Origin: Uloborus plumipes
Taxonomy: Eukaryota > Arthropoda > Arachnida > Araneae > Uloboridae
Reading direction: 5' to 3'
Assembly: GCA_038373865.1 (NCBI GenBank)
Contig: JAXGGA010001667.1
Span: forward strand, 1 to 64,000
DNA length: 64,000 nt
Part shown: positions 20,645 through 55,589 of the stretch, one piece after another
Layout: every line of letters begins with the position of its first letter
How positions within the stretch are numbered: the first letter of the stretch is position 1
Program-made: the position numbers and the translations under genes
Notes under the pieces: generated by a model
Databases searched by the model: none
What the model saw: the letters and a program-made list of their open reading frames with translations, nothing else
What the model was told of the DNA's origin: nothing

Positions 20645-21862
20645 CCAGTCACATTAATGTGACCACCTGTCAAAAGCCAGAATAACTAAATTTTGCAGAG
20701 TGGACTGCTGTGAGACGTGCAGGAAGAGAGTCAATTAGGTTTCTGAAGATGTTCATAGGGATGTTGAGCCTTGCCGACTCCAATGCCGTGGCCAGCTGCG
20801 CTAGATTAGACGGGTGAGGATCAATAGCCCAAATAACCCGATCAGGATGGTCCCACAGATTCTCGATTGAAAGAAAGTCAGGTGAGTCTACTGGCCAGGA
20901 GAGAATGTTACTCATCCTGGTAGTCTTTGAACCACCTCGTGTACACTGGAAGCTGTATGGCCCTTCGCATTGTCCTGCTGGTAGATTCCAAAATCTTGAG
21001 GAAAAACAATGCGCATATACGAGACAGCATGCTCCACAAAGACAGATGCGTACTTGTTTTGATCCATAGTGCCTTTCACAATGATGAGTGTACCCAAAGA
21101 ATTCTAGAAAAATATTCCCCAGACCTAATGCTCCAACATCCAGCTTGGACCTTTCCAGCAATGCTTGAAGGGTGTTTGCTTTCAGAGGTTTCACGTCTTA
21201 TAGGCCAACGTCCATCTGTCCGATAGAGCATAAAACGTGATTCATCAGAAAATGCTACCTGTTGCCACTCAGTGGACGTCCAGTTGTGGTACTGGCATGC
21301 AAATTCCAGTCTTCGTCGTCGATTAATTAGCAGTCAGCATAGGTGTACGAACCAGGCGTTTCCTTTAAAGGCCCAGACGCAGCAACGTTCGCTGAACAGT
21401 CGTTTGGAAGACACTCATGGTAGCCCCTTGGTTCATCTCGATGGTCAGTTTCTCAACGGTTCAACGGTAGCATGTTTGTTTGCCCAAACGCATCAACGCA
21501 GCCGTCGTTCGTCTTTGTCATCTATGGCCCGTGGTGCACCAGATTTGCCACGTCGCTCATTTTGGATAGTGCTATTTTTCCATGCATGGAATATTTTTAC
21601 CACGACGGCACACGAACAGTTCACAAACTCAACTGTTTTGGAAATGTTCCCCTTTTGGCCAGTAAGTCAATGATTATGCCCTTTTGGATGTCGGATAAAT
21701 CACTTTATTTCTGCATAATCCCAACGATTGAAATGTTTTCCGAAGCTCTCACACACCCTTTATGTATCTTCAACGCACTGTGCTGCCACGTGCCCTTTTC
21801 AAATGGTTATTTAATGTCGACGTCAAAAGTACGTAGGGGTCACAGTAATGTGACTAGACTGG
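20645..21862 (-). mobile_element. Tc1-like DNA transposon, degenerate
   Basis: 1.2 kb with inverted ends CCAGTCACATTAATGTGACC and CCAGTCTAGTCACATTACTG, the size of a full Tc1/mariner element. The minus strand carries a decayed transposase: the QQDNAKGHTASSV segment (second catalytic Asp) near 20945-20985 and the WPVDSPDFLSIENLWD segment (third catalytic acidic residue) near 20850-20900, in different frames with stops. Not functional. Confidence 0.85.
20670..21194 (-). pseudogene. Tc1 transposase remnant
   Basis: The open stretch ends with DSPDFLSIENLWD and a C-terminal tail typical of Tc1 transposases (an SLPARLTAVHSA-like region). The catalytic segment QQDNAKGHTA lies in another frame (20912-21097), so at least one frameshift separates the second and third catalytic residues. 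The N-terminal paired-like DNA-binding domain is not recognisable in one frame. Confidence 0.8.
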
Positions 21863-22119
21863 ATATTTTTTACATTTATTTGTATTTTGGTACTTTTGTG
21901 CTTTCTTTTACCTGTAATGTATAGTTGGAAACCGATTAGTACTTTTCCTTTTTCTTTTCATTATTTCACAAATATTCTAGATTCCATATTATCCAATATT
22001 TTATCAATTCTCCTAAAATCATTGTTATGGCGCCGAATCTACGATTTTTCTCAGTAGTGACAAATCTGAAAACTGCTGCCTCTACCATCCTTCCTTCAAG
22101 TTTTTATGTTGTTTCAGCC

Positions 22120-23690
22120 TAACCCTCCCCCCTCATAACTTTTAATAACTTTTGATGGAACTGTCTGATTTGAACAACATTTTTTTGTTCGAAAGATCTC
22201 GGAGAAGATACCTCATTCCCACATAACCCACTTTTTGATTTGAACCATTTTTTCGATCAAATTTTAACCGTTTAAACAAACTGTCTCGCGCAACTAACTT
22301 TTTAGCGAACAGTCCAATTTGAACAAACTCTTTTGTTCGAAAGATCTCATTTGGGATATTTCATTCCAGTATTTAAGTTTTCGATTTGAGCAGTTTTTTG
22401 TTCAACATTGAACCGTTCAAACAACCTATCCGCACCTAATTACTTCTGAGTGAACAGTCAGAATTGAGTAATCTTTTTTTTTTTTTTTCAAAAGATCTCG
22501 TCGAGAACACTTCATTCCGACATTTCACTTTTTTATTTGAACAGTTTCTTGTACAATTTTGAACAGTTCAAAAAAAAAACGTAACACTTGCGCCTACGGG
22601 GAAATTGAAGCTCAAAGTAGATCCTGAACTTGAAGGCGGATTTAATTCAAACTAACTTCGTTAGAAAATGGTTTTGATGAAGAATGTATGAAAAATATTT
22701 TTCCGAATAAACTGTTTTGAGGACTCCGATTACGACTCCTCAACTCCGACTCCGTAACATGACAGAAATGCAAGCTCGGAAAAAATGACTAACTCACCAT
22801 TAGAATTTTAGAGCCTTCGATTCCCACTCGGCCTATCGACTCCGACTCCGATACCGAATCCTTGACTCGGATTTCGTCTCTACAGCCATGGCAAGAATGC
22901 AGCCTCGAAAATTATAACCGACTCCTGCTATTAGAATTTTAGAGCCCTTGGCTCTGACCCCGCCTGGAGACTACGACTGAAGGCTCTAATTTTTCCAATC
23001 CAACGCTGAATACTCGACTCTAACTCTGACTCAGCAAACATGGCAGAAATGCGGGCTGGAAAAAAATGACTAACTCCTATTGTTGCATGAAATAACTGTG
23101 CAGACGATATTTTGTCTATTTTTTTGTTTTATTATTATTATTATTATTACATTTTTTGGCAGACGATTTTTTTCTGAAAATTATTCATTTAATCGAGTAT
23201 TCTTTTTATTTATTAATTAATTTATTTATTTTTAATTTTTGGCAACGGATTAAAAATAAAATTCGAGATATTTTATTTAGGAACGAATATTTTTGTTTGA
23301 TAAAATGCGTTTTGATGTGCTTCAATTTGTTATTCTTTTTTCAAAGCAATTAAGGAACTTTTCTACGAAAGAACTATGATTTGCTACATTGTTCGAAAGA
23401 TGCTACAACTTTATTTATTCTTTCGTTTACTTTTTACGTATCTGTTTCAACAGATGAGACAGGCATATTCTGTTTATAGAAATCACTTTTAAGTGTGAAA
23501 AAGGTATGTTTGACATAATTTGCAGTCTCAGATAATTGAGAGAATATGCAATACACCGCCAACTGCTTTATAATTAAGAGAATATTTATGAGATGCTAGA
23601 ATGCCGATGTCAATATATGTGAAAGTAGGCTCGCTTAGTTCTTGACAGAACTTCTTGTTGCTTGCTAGTATTTCGCTTGCGTTGATTACA
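22120..23690. repeat. Long dispersed repeat R2, copy 2
   Basis: Direct repeat of 18060-19645 with the same GTTCGAAAGATCTC units, ACTCCGACTCCG tract, CGGATTAAAAATAAAATTCG block and TTCTTGACAGAACTTCTTG end. Diverged by indels. With copy 1 it brackets the AACCCCCGAC element and the Tc1 element. Confidence 0.7.
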
Positions 23691-23755
23691 CTCTTTGTGT
23701 ATCCTAGCCTGTAGCATATGCAACAACAGAAAAGGTGTGTGCGGTTGAAACTCTA

Positions 23756-24145
23756 CACTGCAAAAAACAATAAGTTGTTGTTTTTACAGTATAATACTGA
23801 ATGCAGAGCTATTAGTTTAAAACTAAAATCGCAGTAATAAGCTGTAAAAGTAGCAATTTTACAGTTCATTACAGTAAAATTAACAATGCTACAGTTTATT
23901 ACCATTAAATTAGCTGCATTATACTGTAAAAACAACCTGGTAATACTGGCAGCAGAGGTTCCAGTTTAAAACTGTAAAATACTCAATACTAAACTGAGAA
24001 ACTAGCAATTTCACAGTTTATTAATGTAAACTAGTAATTTTAGTTTCCTACTGTGAAATTAGCAGTTTTACAGTTTATAACTGTAAAATTACTGTAATAA
24101 TAGCTGTATCGTACTGTAAAAACAACATTCATTTTTACAGAGTAC
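23756..24145. mobile_element. MITE rich in ACTGTAAAA motifs
   Basis: Begins CACTGCAAAAAACAATAAG and ends with CATTTTTACAGAGT. The interior is a series of TTACAGTTTATTA/TAATAAACTGTAAA inverted motifs. About 390 bp, non-coding, lying 160 bases past the gene B poly(A) signal. A fragment of the same family is at 14040-14155. Confidence 0.6.
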
Positions 24146-24300
24146 AGCACTTTTGTCTATTGATTGTTCTGTTCAGGCGGGCTCCTGCAGATGTGTCAGG
24201 TATAATATCCTAAATTTTCTACATCAAGCCCGAATTAGGGAGATAGTAACGAAATATGGAACATTATACCAATAAATAGATACATTAGAAGGACTTGCGT

Positions 24301-24306
24301 TTTATT
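24301..24306 (-). promoter_or_regulatory. Candidate poly(A) signal of gene B
   Basis: AATAAA on the minus strand, 48 bases past the TAA stop. Position and sequence fit a cleavage/polyadenylation signal, but this is not tested by transcript data. Confidence 0.6.
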
Positions 24307-24353
24307 AAGTTCAACTCACAAACATCGATGGCAGTACATGTATAGTCTTTCAG

Positions 24354-46955
<22,602 letters not shown>

Positions 46956-47006
46956 TTTCCCAAAGCAGTGCTTCGCCAAATGGATACTTTAAATTTTCAA
47001 CTCAAT

Positions 47007-47015
47007 GCTTTTATG
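47007..47015 (-). promoter_or_regulatory. Possible TATA-like box upstream of gene B
   Basis: CATAAAAGC on the minus strand lies about 50 bases before the gene B ATG, a suitable distance for a short 5' UTR. It deviates from TATAAAAG by one base, and no initiator was verified. Confidence 0.3.
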
Positions 47016-47991
47016 AAACGCATCGTGTGAAATGGACCTTCTGGTGAAAGTTTTTTAATGTACGTGATGGAAGAGATTATTTCGAGAAAATTTGCACGTG
47101 TTTACATTATGACGAGCATTTAAAAATTAGGTTTGTAACAAGTAAAGAGTTTACCTTCCCTCATACTGACTGGGAGTTTAATAACAATCAAGAAACACCT
47201 TTACGAATGCATTAAGTTGAAAACTTCAGAATTCTAGTTAGCTTCTCGAATATTTGTCATTTTGAAGCTCATAACTGTGTGTATTGATAAAGGGTATGGG
47301 TCATTTTCACCATATGCTTACATTTCAGAATTTTTTAGTAATTTTTTTAACTTGCTTTTTTCTTTTAGAATCACTAACAGATGTTTTGTCACATATTTTA
47401 GGTGTGTGAAAAAGTAATTGGTTGTACACTTTGATGCATAATTTAGTATTCAAATGCTGTTGTAAAACTTTAAGTTGCAAGGAAAATTGTCGTCCGCTAC
47501 AATACAAAATCAATATGAAAACTCACTTTTAAACTATATCATAGTGCCTAGAACCAACTTCATTTGAAATTATTTGCGTCCCTGAAGCTTAAAACGATGT
47601 TTATGGTTATTAAAATATTGATCAAAAACTGTATGGTAACGACTTGACATTTGGTAACGGATTTGACCGTGTAACGGTCTTGACATTTCACCGAAAATGT
47701 CAAATTAGGGCTAGGTTGTCAAATTTAAAAATTAAACAACAATATGCATTTTCTTAGAGTTGTATAATAAACAATATTTCGGGGTCAAAGTTTAGAAAAA
47801 GTAAAAATTAATACTAAAATATTTGGTAACAGACTTGACAAAGAATAAAAATACGCACCTGGAAGAAATCTTGTGCGAAACGCCACAGCAATACTTCTCG
47901 ACTCAGGAAAACAAAATGATACGAAATAGTTACGTCACTACTTTGTTAAGTTAACTAAATACGGGTTACCATCTTTTGACTGCAATAAATA

Positions 47992-49508
47992 CACTGCTCA
48001 AAACAATTAAGGGAGCAAGCAAAAAAATGAAGAAAACCGTGTAAGACAGCCACGGATTGGCGTACAATGGATAGTACGCGTGTATCAATGCACAATACAG
48101 AAAAAAACCCTAAAAACTTATGGAATTAATCTTTAATTCTTTGAAAATGTGGAAAAAACATAAAAAAGTGATTTTGGGCATTATTTTGGATACATGTAAA
48201 AAATGAAAAAAAGTTACTGTTTAGACATGTTGCATGTGCTTTAATAAGGCGTGTGGTCTCCTCGAACAGCTAAGACTGCTGCACACCTGTTTGGTATGGA
48301 TGCCATACGCTTATGGGTCTGAATTTGGGGAGTACTGTTCCACTCCTCAAGAAGTGCAATCTCCAAGTCTCGGACAGTAACAGGCGACCTTTGTCTCTCA
48401 GCAATGCATCTTCAGAGCATGGCCCAAACATGATTGATTTTATTCAGGTCAGTAGAGCACGCTGGCCATTCCATAAGCTGTATTTTTTCAGCTTCAAGCA
48501 TGTTCTCCAGCAGACGAGCTCTCAGCGGTTGAGCAATATCGTTTTGAAAAACATAGGAATATCCAATAGCTCCAGCGTGAGGGATGACATGAGGTCTCAG
48601 CATCTCGTCTGCATACCTTTGGCCCGTCAAAGTGTCATTCCAAATGATATGCAGGTCCGTACGTCGCCTATGCTGATTCCACCCCATACCATCCAACCAG
48701 CTCGTCTGTTTTGTGACCTTTCACGAAGAATGCAGGGTTATTTCGAGTGCCCCTGTCCCTCCATAGCAGAACAAGTCCGTTGTCACTCTCCATACTGAAT
48801 GGCAACCCCTCTGTAAACAGCACGTGGCTCCAATCATGTTGCTCCCAATTTCGATGTTCAGCAGTCCGTCTTCTTCGGGCCACACAGTGGCTTGGGGTCA
48901 ATGGAATGCAGATCATTAGCCTATGTGCATAGAGCCCTCCTTCATGAAGCCCATTATGTACTGTTTGACTGAGGGGGGACACCCTTCACCCTATTGCCAA
49001 AAGCAACTGCCTTTGCAGATGCGTAGCATTCTCTATTCTGTTTCAACGGGCTGTTAACCGTATGTACCGGTCATCAGTTGCTGTAAGGGCGCGTTCTTGG
49101 AATCGATTCCACAGCCTTCTAACGACTCCAACATCATCCGCGACACTACGTTGTGTTTGCCAGGATTCGAGCATGCCTATAAGACGCCATGGCGTGGATT
49201 CTGGTAAATCACGTTGTTGAGACATTCTCAAGTAACCTTGAGTCCAAAAAAAGTGTAAAAAAACTACTGCGCAATCGAATTCCACAGTTGCGGCAATAAA
49301 ACGGACGCTTCTGTAACATCCCAATTTCCGCACTTATCTCCTTTTTCTGGTTTTTGGCCTCATTAACTTTAATTTGTTCATAAAATTATCTTATTCCGTT
49401 TCCTGGTAGGTTTTAAATTAAGAACGATTCATTTTAGGTTGCTTATTGGTATACATTTTTGCGTAATTTTGTTAAAACCATGTGCTCCCCTAATTGTTTT
49501 AGGCAGTG
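47992..49508 (-). mobile_element. Tc1-like DNA transposon with TA duplication, degenerate
   Basis: Ends CACTGCTCAAAACAATTAAG and CACTGCCTAAAACAATTAGG (inverted) flanked by TA. 1517 bp. The minus-strand transposase is split among three frames: 49043-49333 (helix-turn-helix region, QRSVADDVGVVRRLWNRFQ), 48668-48982 (RTAEHRNWEQHDWSHVLFT), 48412-48696 (YSYVFQNDIAQPLRARLLEN and CSTDLNKINHVWAML). At least two frameshifts, so inactive. The ends are still well matched. Confidence 0.88.
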
Positions 49509-50175
49509 TACCTTTTTTAGCTAAAATAACCTTAGGGTAACGGACTTGACAAGAACTGCCGAACAAAATATATTCATACATTTCTTAATGAAAAAAAACT
49601 ATTATTGTCAATATTTATTATGAATATGATATACTAATAGTCAATGTATAAAAATAATTTGTTGCATATACTTATTATACAATTAAGTATATAAAAAAAA
49701 TAGTTGAACATACGAAAATTGGAAATGGACAAGCGTTTTTGCCTTGATTCTCATTTTCAAACACTTATATAAAAATAAATAAATAAATTGTAATAATTTT
49801 TTGAGTGATAGAATTTTTTGGGGGTATATCTTGCAGAAAATAATTGTTCGCATTGAATTTAAAATATAAGTTATGCTTCAAAATCGTCTCTTTAACCTCC
49901 GGACAGCAAATGTAAGCAAATTTTGAAAATGACCCGTATCCTTTGTAACCTCGAAACACGAATCAGTAATATTTTCTACACTTAGCACCATTTAAAATAA
50001 TTTGTTAACACTAATATATCTTTATTGTTTTTCATTTTGTGTTCTGAATTTAAGTTTTTCATTTTTGCTTTTATTGTTTTTTTCTTCTTTTTATCCTTTT
50101 TAATTGCCGTACATATTTTCCTACGAATGTTCAGATGAGTACTTTGTATTTCTCTACTCGTTAAATTGCCTTAAA

Positions 50176-50319
50176 TCTGTACCTCAGAACCAGACTAACG
50201 TAAGTCCATTTTCGTCATTTTTCGGTAGAGGGGAAAAACGATTGTCGAATACATCGTTTTTCCCCTCTACCGAAAAATGACGAAAATGGACTTACGTTAG
50301 TCTGGTTCTGAGGTACAGA
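50176..50319. repeat. Perfect inverted repeat, 67-bp arms, 10-base loop
   Basis: The arms 50176-50242 and 50253-50319 are exact complements base for base, beginning TCTGTACCTCAGAACC, with loop TGTCGAATAC. Such a perfect hairpin amid diverged repeats is unusual. Confidence 0.95.
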
Positions 50320-50330
50320 AATGTGGACCC

Positions 50331-50550
50331 TTTTTTTGAGTGGTGGAAGCTCACCAGGCTGTTTTTTTAACAGCCTTTACTCCCATTTACTAAATCAGGG
50401 CTTTTGTTCTGATGTATGTACTTGACGTTCGTTTTTCTGTATTTCTGCTCTTATATATGTTGTGTTTGCCTTATGTTACGTCTGTTCTTTGTGTATAAGT
50501 TGCATTGCCTTGATTGAAATAAATTGAATTGAAAAATTGGATTTAATTGA
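50331..50550 (+). mobile_element. Possible LINE 3' tail
   Basis: A C/T-rich segment ending in GATTGAAATAAATTGAATTG resembles the simple (ATTGA)n-like tails of non-LTR elements. No coding sequence remains, so this is a weak call. Confidence 0.3.
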
Positions 50551-51040
50551 ATATTTCAATTTGTTATTTCTTTTCCGTTGACTTTCAATTATGAATTAGA
50601 TTTGTGTTGAAGGATAGAGAGCTCAGCTATAGCGTAAGAAGAATACAAAATCATAGGTGTGATATCACTGAATATACAACTACTATTTGCCATTATTGAA
50701 CGCGGGAGGAATGGCGAATCTCGAAATTAAACGGACAAAAGTTGCCGCATCAAATGAAAGAAAGATATACTCCGCTTTTTTGTAAAAATTAGCAATCGTA
50801 AATTAAAAAATAAAATAATACTGTAAGTATCAGGCTTGGATTCAATTATGAGAAATGTAATCGATTACGATTATGATTACGAGCATGAACAATTTAAGAT
50901 TACGATTACAGTCCTTTGCCAAATCACAATTACGATTACAGCAATAGTTAGAGAATGTAAAAAAATGTAATCAATTACGATTATTATACGCCGACTACGA
51001 TTTCGATTACATGATTACAGCTTTGGGAGAAATATATATT

Positions 51041-51303
51041 ATATATCGTCGGCACCATGCTAAACTAACGAATGTGAAAAATCGCTTTTTTCAAGTTCAT
51101 TTTTCAAGCTCAAATTTTACAAATAATTTAAATTAAAATGATACCTTCGAAAGATAGTTTTACACTTAAAGATATCTATAAGAGTTTAAAAGTTGAAAAT
51201 AACTAAACACGTCATGTGGGAAAAAGTTATATACAGTGTTTTGGCTCTCCTGAAAAGTGCCAATTTTCACATTCGTTAGTTTAGTATGGTGGCGACGATA
51301 TAT
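51041..51303. mobile_element. Nested MITE
   Basis: ATATATCGTCGGCACCATGC, TAAACTAACGAATGTGAAAA at the left is mirrored with few changes by TTTTCACATTCGTTAGTTTA, GTATGGTGGCGACGATATAT at the right. About 263 bp inside the hAT element. Confidence 0.75.
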
Positions 51304-51729
51304 ACAGAAGGAGGTTCCAGGAATTTTGTTTGAGGGGTCAAGTTTCAGTGCACCGTATTAGTTAAGCAGAAAAAAAAACGAAGCATGTAAAATTTAAATC
51401 TTCTTTAAAATGTCATACAGTATTGCACAGAAAGTTATATTTTTTATTATATTCTGTTAAACTACCTTTTATTTAAATTGGATAAAACTTTATTATCACT
51501 AAAAATATAAATTGGTAATTTATAAATTGTCTGCATATAATCAATTTTGTTAATTATAAAATTCTCAAAATTTTTTTAAATAAAATTCTCAAGTAAAATT
51601 TATATTTTTTTAGGCATAAAAAGTGCTCTAAAAGTCTTTAAGTACGCAACTTTTTCTTCTTTTATATACACATTAATTAAAAATAATACGAGCATTAAAA
51701 TATAAAGCATAAACTAAGATAAAGTTATA

Positions 51730-53550
51730 CACTGCGATTCAAAAGTTCAGACAAAATGCAAATATATAAATAAAAACGAAACTATTCAACGAAATGCTTT
51801 CAAATTTCTACTGCAGGTACACAATATGGGCCCAAATACGTGTCTGCGGTTCTTAAAAATGTAACTGGAAATAAATTTTGGACATTGCAAAAGACATTTT
51901 TTATCATTGTTGCAAAAGTATAGACAATAATCAGATTTTATGCAAATATCCCTTGAAATGTGATTGGTGGAGGAAGGGCGGGACTCTATTATTCGAATAT
52001 AAAGTGCAGAGATTGCTGAATAAATAATCAAAATCTCAAAAGCTCTGTAGTTCTCGTGTACAGAAGAATAGAAAGTTTGAAAGCCGAAATTTGAAAATGA
52101 ACCTACTTTATTAATTTTTTGTCTTTTAAATCGGCTCTAGTATGGTAGTACATTGTTTTTTACTTTGTGGAGAGCAAATTCAGACATGCTTATCGATCAA
52201 AAAGGCCAAGAAAAATTATATTTCTTAAGGATGAAGGAATTGAAAAAACGACTCGAACTGACAATTCGCCCCTTAATCCTACAAAACTTCAACTTGGGTC
52301 AAGAACAGCACGTGGCAGCATAAGTAGATGAACAACTGAATCAGAAAGCATAAAAAAACAAAGAATTGTGCCTGGGCCTTTTCGGACAGAGTGTCCCAAT
52401 TAAGCCAGATTTTAATGTGAAAAGCAGCATATGTATCATTGTGACTATAAAATGAATGGTACTTTCTTTGATAAAAATTATTAAAATTGGGATAGCCTAG
52501 ATGGATTATAATTCTTTTCGCTGGACTTGAGAAGTATCCAATGATCATATGCTGTGCTGCTTTTACCATTAAAATCTGGGTTATTTGGGACACTCGGTCC
52601 GAAGAGACTCAGGCATAATTCTTTGTTTTTTTTATGCATTCTGATTCAGTTGTTCATCTACTTATGCTGTCATGTGCTGTTTTTGACCCAAGTTGACGGG
52701 CCGTGGTGGCCCGATCGGTAAGGCATCGGACTCGTGTCCGAAAGGACCCGGGTTCGATTCCAGCCGATCAAAGATCCACCGTCTTGATTAATGGTGACTG
52801 GGAGGCGTTAAAAATGTCGTGGTCACAAAGTCCTCCAAGTGAAACGATACCTCTGGGGGTGCTAGGGCCTAGGGTTTGCTCGACCCTAGGTTCTGGTTCA
52901 ATATTAAGAACAGAGCGCTCTTCAGGGCCCTATCCCGGTTAAACCACTAAGCTGGTAGGTACGGGGGACCCTGGAGGGTGAAATGAAATGAAATGACCCA
53001 AGTTGAAGTTTTGTAGGATTAAGGGGCGAATTGTCAGTTCGAGCCGTTTTTTCAATTGAAACATCCTTAAGAAATATAATTTTTCTTGTACGCATGTCTG
53101 AATTTACTCTCCACAAAATAAAAAACAATGTACTACCATACTAAAGCCGATTTAAAAGACAAAAAATTAATAAAGTGGGTTCATTTTCAAATTTCGGCTT
53201 CCAAACTTTCTCGTCTTCTGTACACGAGAACTACAGAGCTTTTGAGATTTTGATTATTTATTCAGCAATCTCTGCACTTTATATTCGAATAATAGAGTCC
53301 CGCCTTTCCTCCACCAATCACATTTCAAGGATATTTGCATAAAATCTGACTATTGTCTATACTTTTGCAACAATGAAAAAAAATGTCTTTTGTAATGTCC
53401 AAAATTTGGGTCCAGTTATATTTTTAAGAACTCCAGACACGTATTTGGGACCATATTGTGTACCTGCAGTAAAAATTTGAAAGCATTTCGTTGAATAGTT
53501 TTCTTTTTATTTATATATTTGCATTTTGTCTAAACTTTTGTATCGCAGTG
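51730..53550. mobile_element. Long fold-back element, TA-flanked
   Basis: Starts CACTGCGATTCAAAAGTTCA and ends with the complement of CACTGCGATACAAAAGTTTA, with TA on each side. The arms run about 700 bases toward the centre (about 52450 and 52545) and remain highly similar. The right arm is interrupted by a SINE. The TA site and CACTG ends suggest mariner/Tc1 origin. No transposase. Confidence 0.8.
52697..52994 (+). mobile_element. Full-length tRNA-derived SINE with 12-bp TSD
   Basis: Flanked by GACCCAAGTTGA at 52685-52696 and 52995-53006. The tRNA-like head has an A box (GTGGCCCGATCGGTAAGGC) and B box (GGGTTCGATTCC, 52749-52760), then a unique body and a (TGAAA)n tail. It interrupts one arm of the fold-back element, making it the youngest layer of a three-level nest. 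Confidence 0.9.
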
Positions 53551-54115
53551 TATGTGAAAATATTTTGAAAAAAAAGTCAGATTACACGATTACAAAGCTA
53601 AATTACGATTACTGAGAGAAAGATTACAATTATGATTACACAAGAAATACGTGATTAAAATTACGATTACACGATTACGTGTGTCTCATTTCCAAATTAT
53701 GATTATGATTACGATTACAGAAAAACGTAATCGATTACGCGGATTACGATTACGTAATTGACAATTACTCCAAGCCTGGTAAGTATTTTCTTATCTAAAT
53801 TTCCCCATGATTTTCATTTTTTAGTAGTTTTTTTTGCAGACGCTTGCTTGTTTATTGGATGATCTCGTTTGCCACGAAATCAATTTCTCATTGTGCGTAT
53901 AGTTAATGCTACATCAATGTGCAAACTCCTTGTAAAAAAACTATCAATAATTATTGCTTTATCCATATTTTCACTTTCAAGGTCAATACCAATTCTTACT
54001 TCGTTGCTCTTATTTTATCGTTCCTAATCATCTGATATATCAGGAAATCAAAGTAAAGAATTACTCTGCTGATTTATGCAAATAAAAAAAAAATAAGGAA
54101 TACTAGAAAGATTTC

Positions 54116-54866
54116 AAAATATTATGGGCCCTCGTGTTGCTTCCTTTTCCGTAGTTAAAGAAGTATTGTGATCGCAAAAAAAAATTCACTCAAATGTGAG
54201 TCTAAATGTTGATTTTGCTACCTCCGAATGAATGTTGAGTAGTTTTTCCGACCTGTCAGCACGTGCATATGTACCTACCAACATATAACCAGCCGGAAAA
54301 TCCTTCTCGACCACCCCCGAGTTGATTAGGACGTGCTTTTTTCGTGACGTCTGTATATACGTATGTAAGTCTGTATGTGCGTACGTATGTCGCATAAATA
54401 AAAAACTACATGCCGTAGAAATTTCTAGCTTGGTATGTAGGCTCTGAGGGGGGATTAGTTGTGCAATGTGCACCTCCCCTTGTGGTTGCATTCGAATGTT
54501 CCAAAGGGGGTGTTTTACTCCTTTTTTGGGGTAAATCAGTATTAATTTCAATGCAGACTTTAATGATATGAATTGGCCTGACCACATGTTGATATATAAC
54601 CAAAATTTTGGTCGCCAAGTGTTTGACGCTAACTTAATGACATATCACCAAGTTGGCCACAATTTTGGCAAAAAAAAAATATTCTTTGAATTTGGGTTCA
54701 GTTTGGCGTTATTGGCGATATTTTGCGTTCTAATTATCTTGGAACATTGACACAAATATTGTATGATGCAGAAAAATTAGAGGTTCCAAGAGATATTTAA
54801 TTCCAATTGTTGTTGAGCTATGTTGTATTAATAAGCACCCGAGAGCAACGCCGGGTAATAAGCTAG
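54116..54866 (+). mobile_element. Composite: CTTCCTTTT-family element fused to a Helitron 3' end
   Basis: 54135-54760 matches the element at 57149-57923 (CACGTGCATATGTACCTACCAACATA and TTTTTTGGGGTAAATCA blocks). 54825-54866 is a Helitron terminus (GC hairpin then CTAG at 54863-54866). Either one element is nested in the other or both are truncated. Confidence 0.5.
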
Positions 54867-55589
54867 TGTGACCTAAACGAGCAAAATGTTAAATGTACCT
54901 AAAAATATTCAGTGCTCCGAGAGATATGCAAAAGTTAGAAAGAAAAATGGCAGAAGGTGGAGGTATGATTAAATTATGGAGCTTAATATTGTCAGTCTTA
55001 ATCCTGTCCCATAGTCATTAAAAGAAAATGTCTAAGTTTCGGAAGTGTATACGTCTCTAAATCCTCCCCCATGGATATGGTATTGCCACTGCTTGCAAAT
55101 ACGAAAGAAATCTTAAAACTTCTTTGAAAAAAACTAATTAAAAATAGTAGGAAAAATTGTTTTCAACGAAAATGGAACACATTGCATCTTAGGAAAATTT
55201 TATATAAAATGTATTCACAATTTATATTCGTCTTTTGTACATTACTAACTTAAAACTTCGTTATGTTATAAATAAAAGCAAGTTGTTCATGAATATTGAA
55301 TGACTTTCGTTCTTACATAAAACATCAATGAAGCTTTTTTTCCGGTTAGTGATTTTTTCCCCCGGTTGGTGGTGGAAAGAAGGAGAGGTTTACACCTTTG
55401 CTAAGTACGCCACTGGCCAGAACCCCGCCCCTGCGCTAGCAGAAAATGAACTTATGGGCTTTAAACTGTCCTGCTTCTCTGGTCGAGATCTCTCTAATAA
55501 CAGGTCAATGTAACTGAATTGGGTTGTTTTCTCGGTACTGACATTGCGCTGGTAAAAAAGATACATTTACAGAATTTATCTATTTATAC

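Larger units (their letters stand above)
50831..53778. mobile_element. hAT-like element with perfect 8-bp TSD, hosting nested elements
   Basis: Ends CAGGCTTGGATTCAATTA and CAGGCTTGGAGTAATTG (inverted), flanked by GTAAGTAT at 50823-50830 and 53779-53786. Both ends have dense GATTACGATTACGAT repeats, probable transposase-binding arrays. No transposase. Contains a MITE (51041-51303) and a fold-back element (51730-53550). Confidence 0.88.

Noticed and set aside
52705..52775. Possible functional tRNA gene
   Set aside because: It is the head of a SINE: no proper acceptor stem closure, a long body with a simple-repeat tail, and a 12-bp target duplication around the whole unit.
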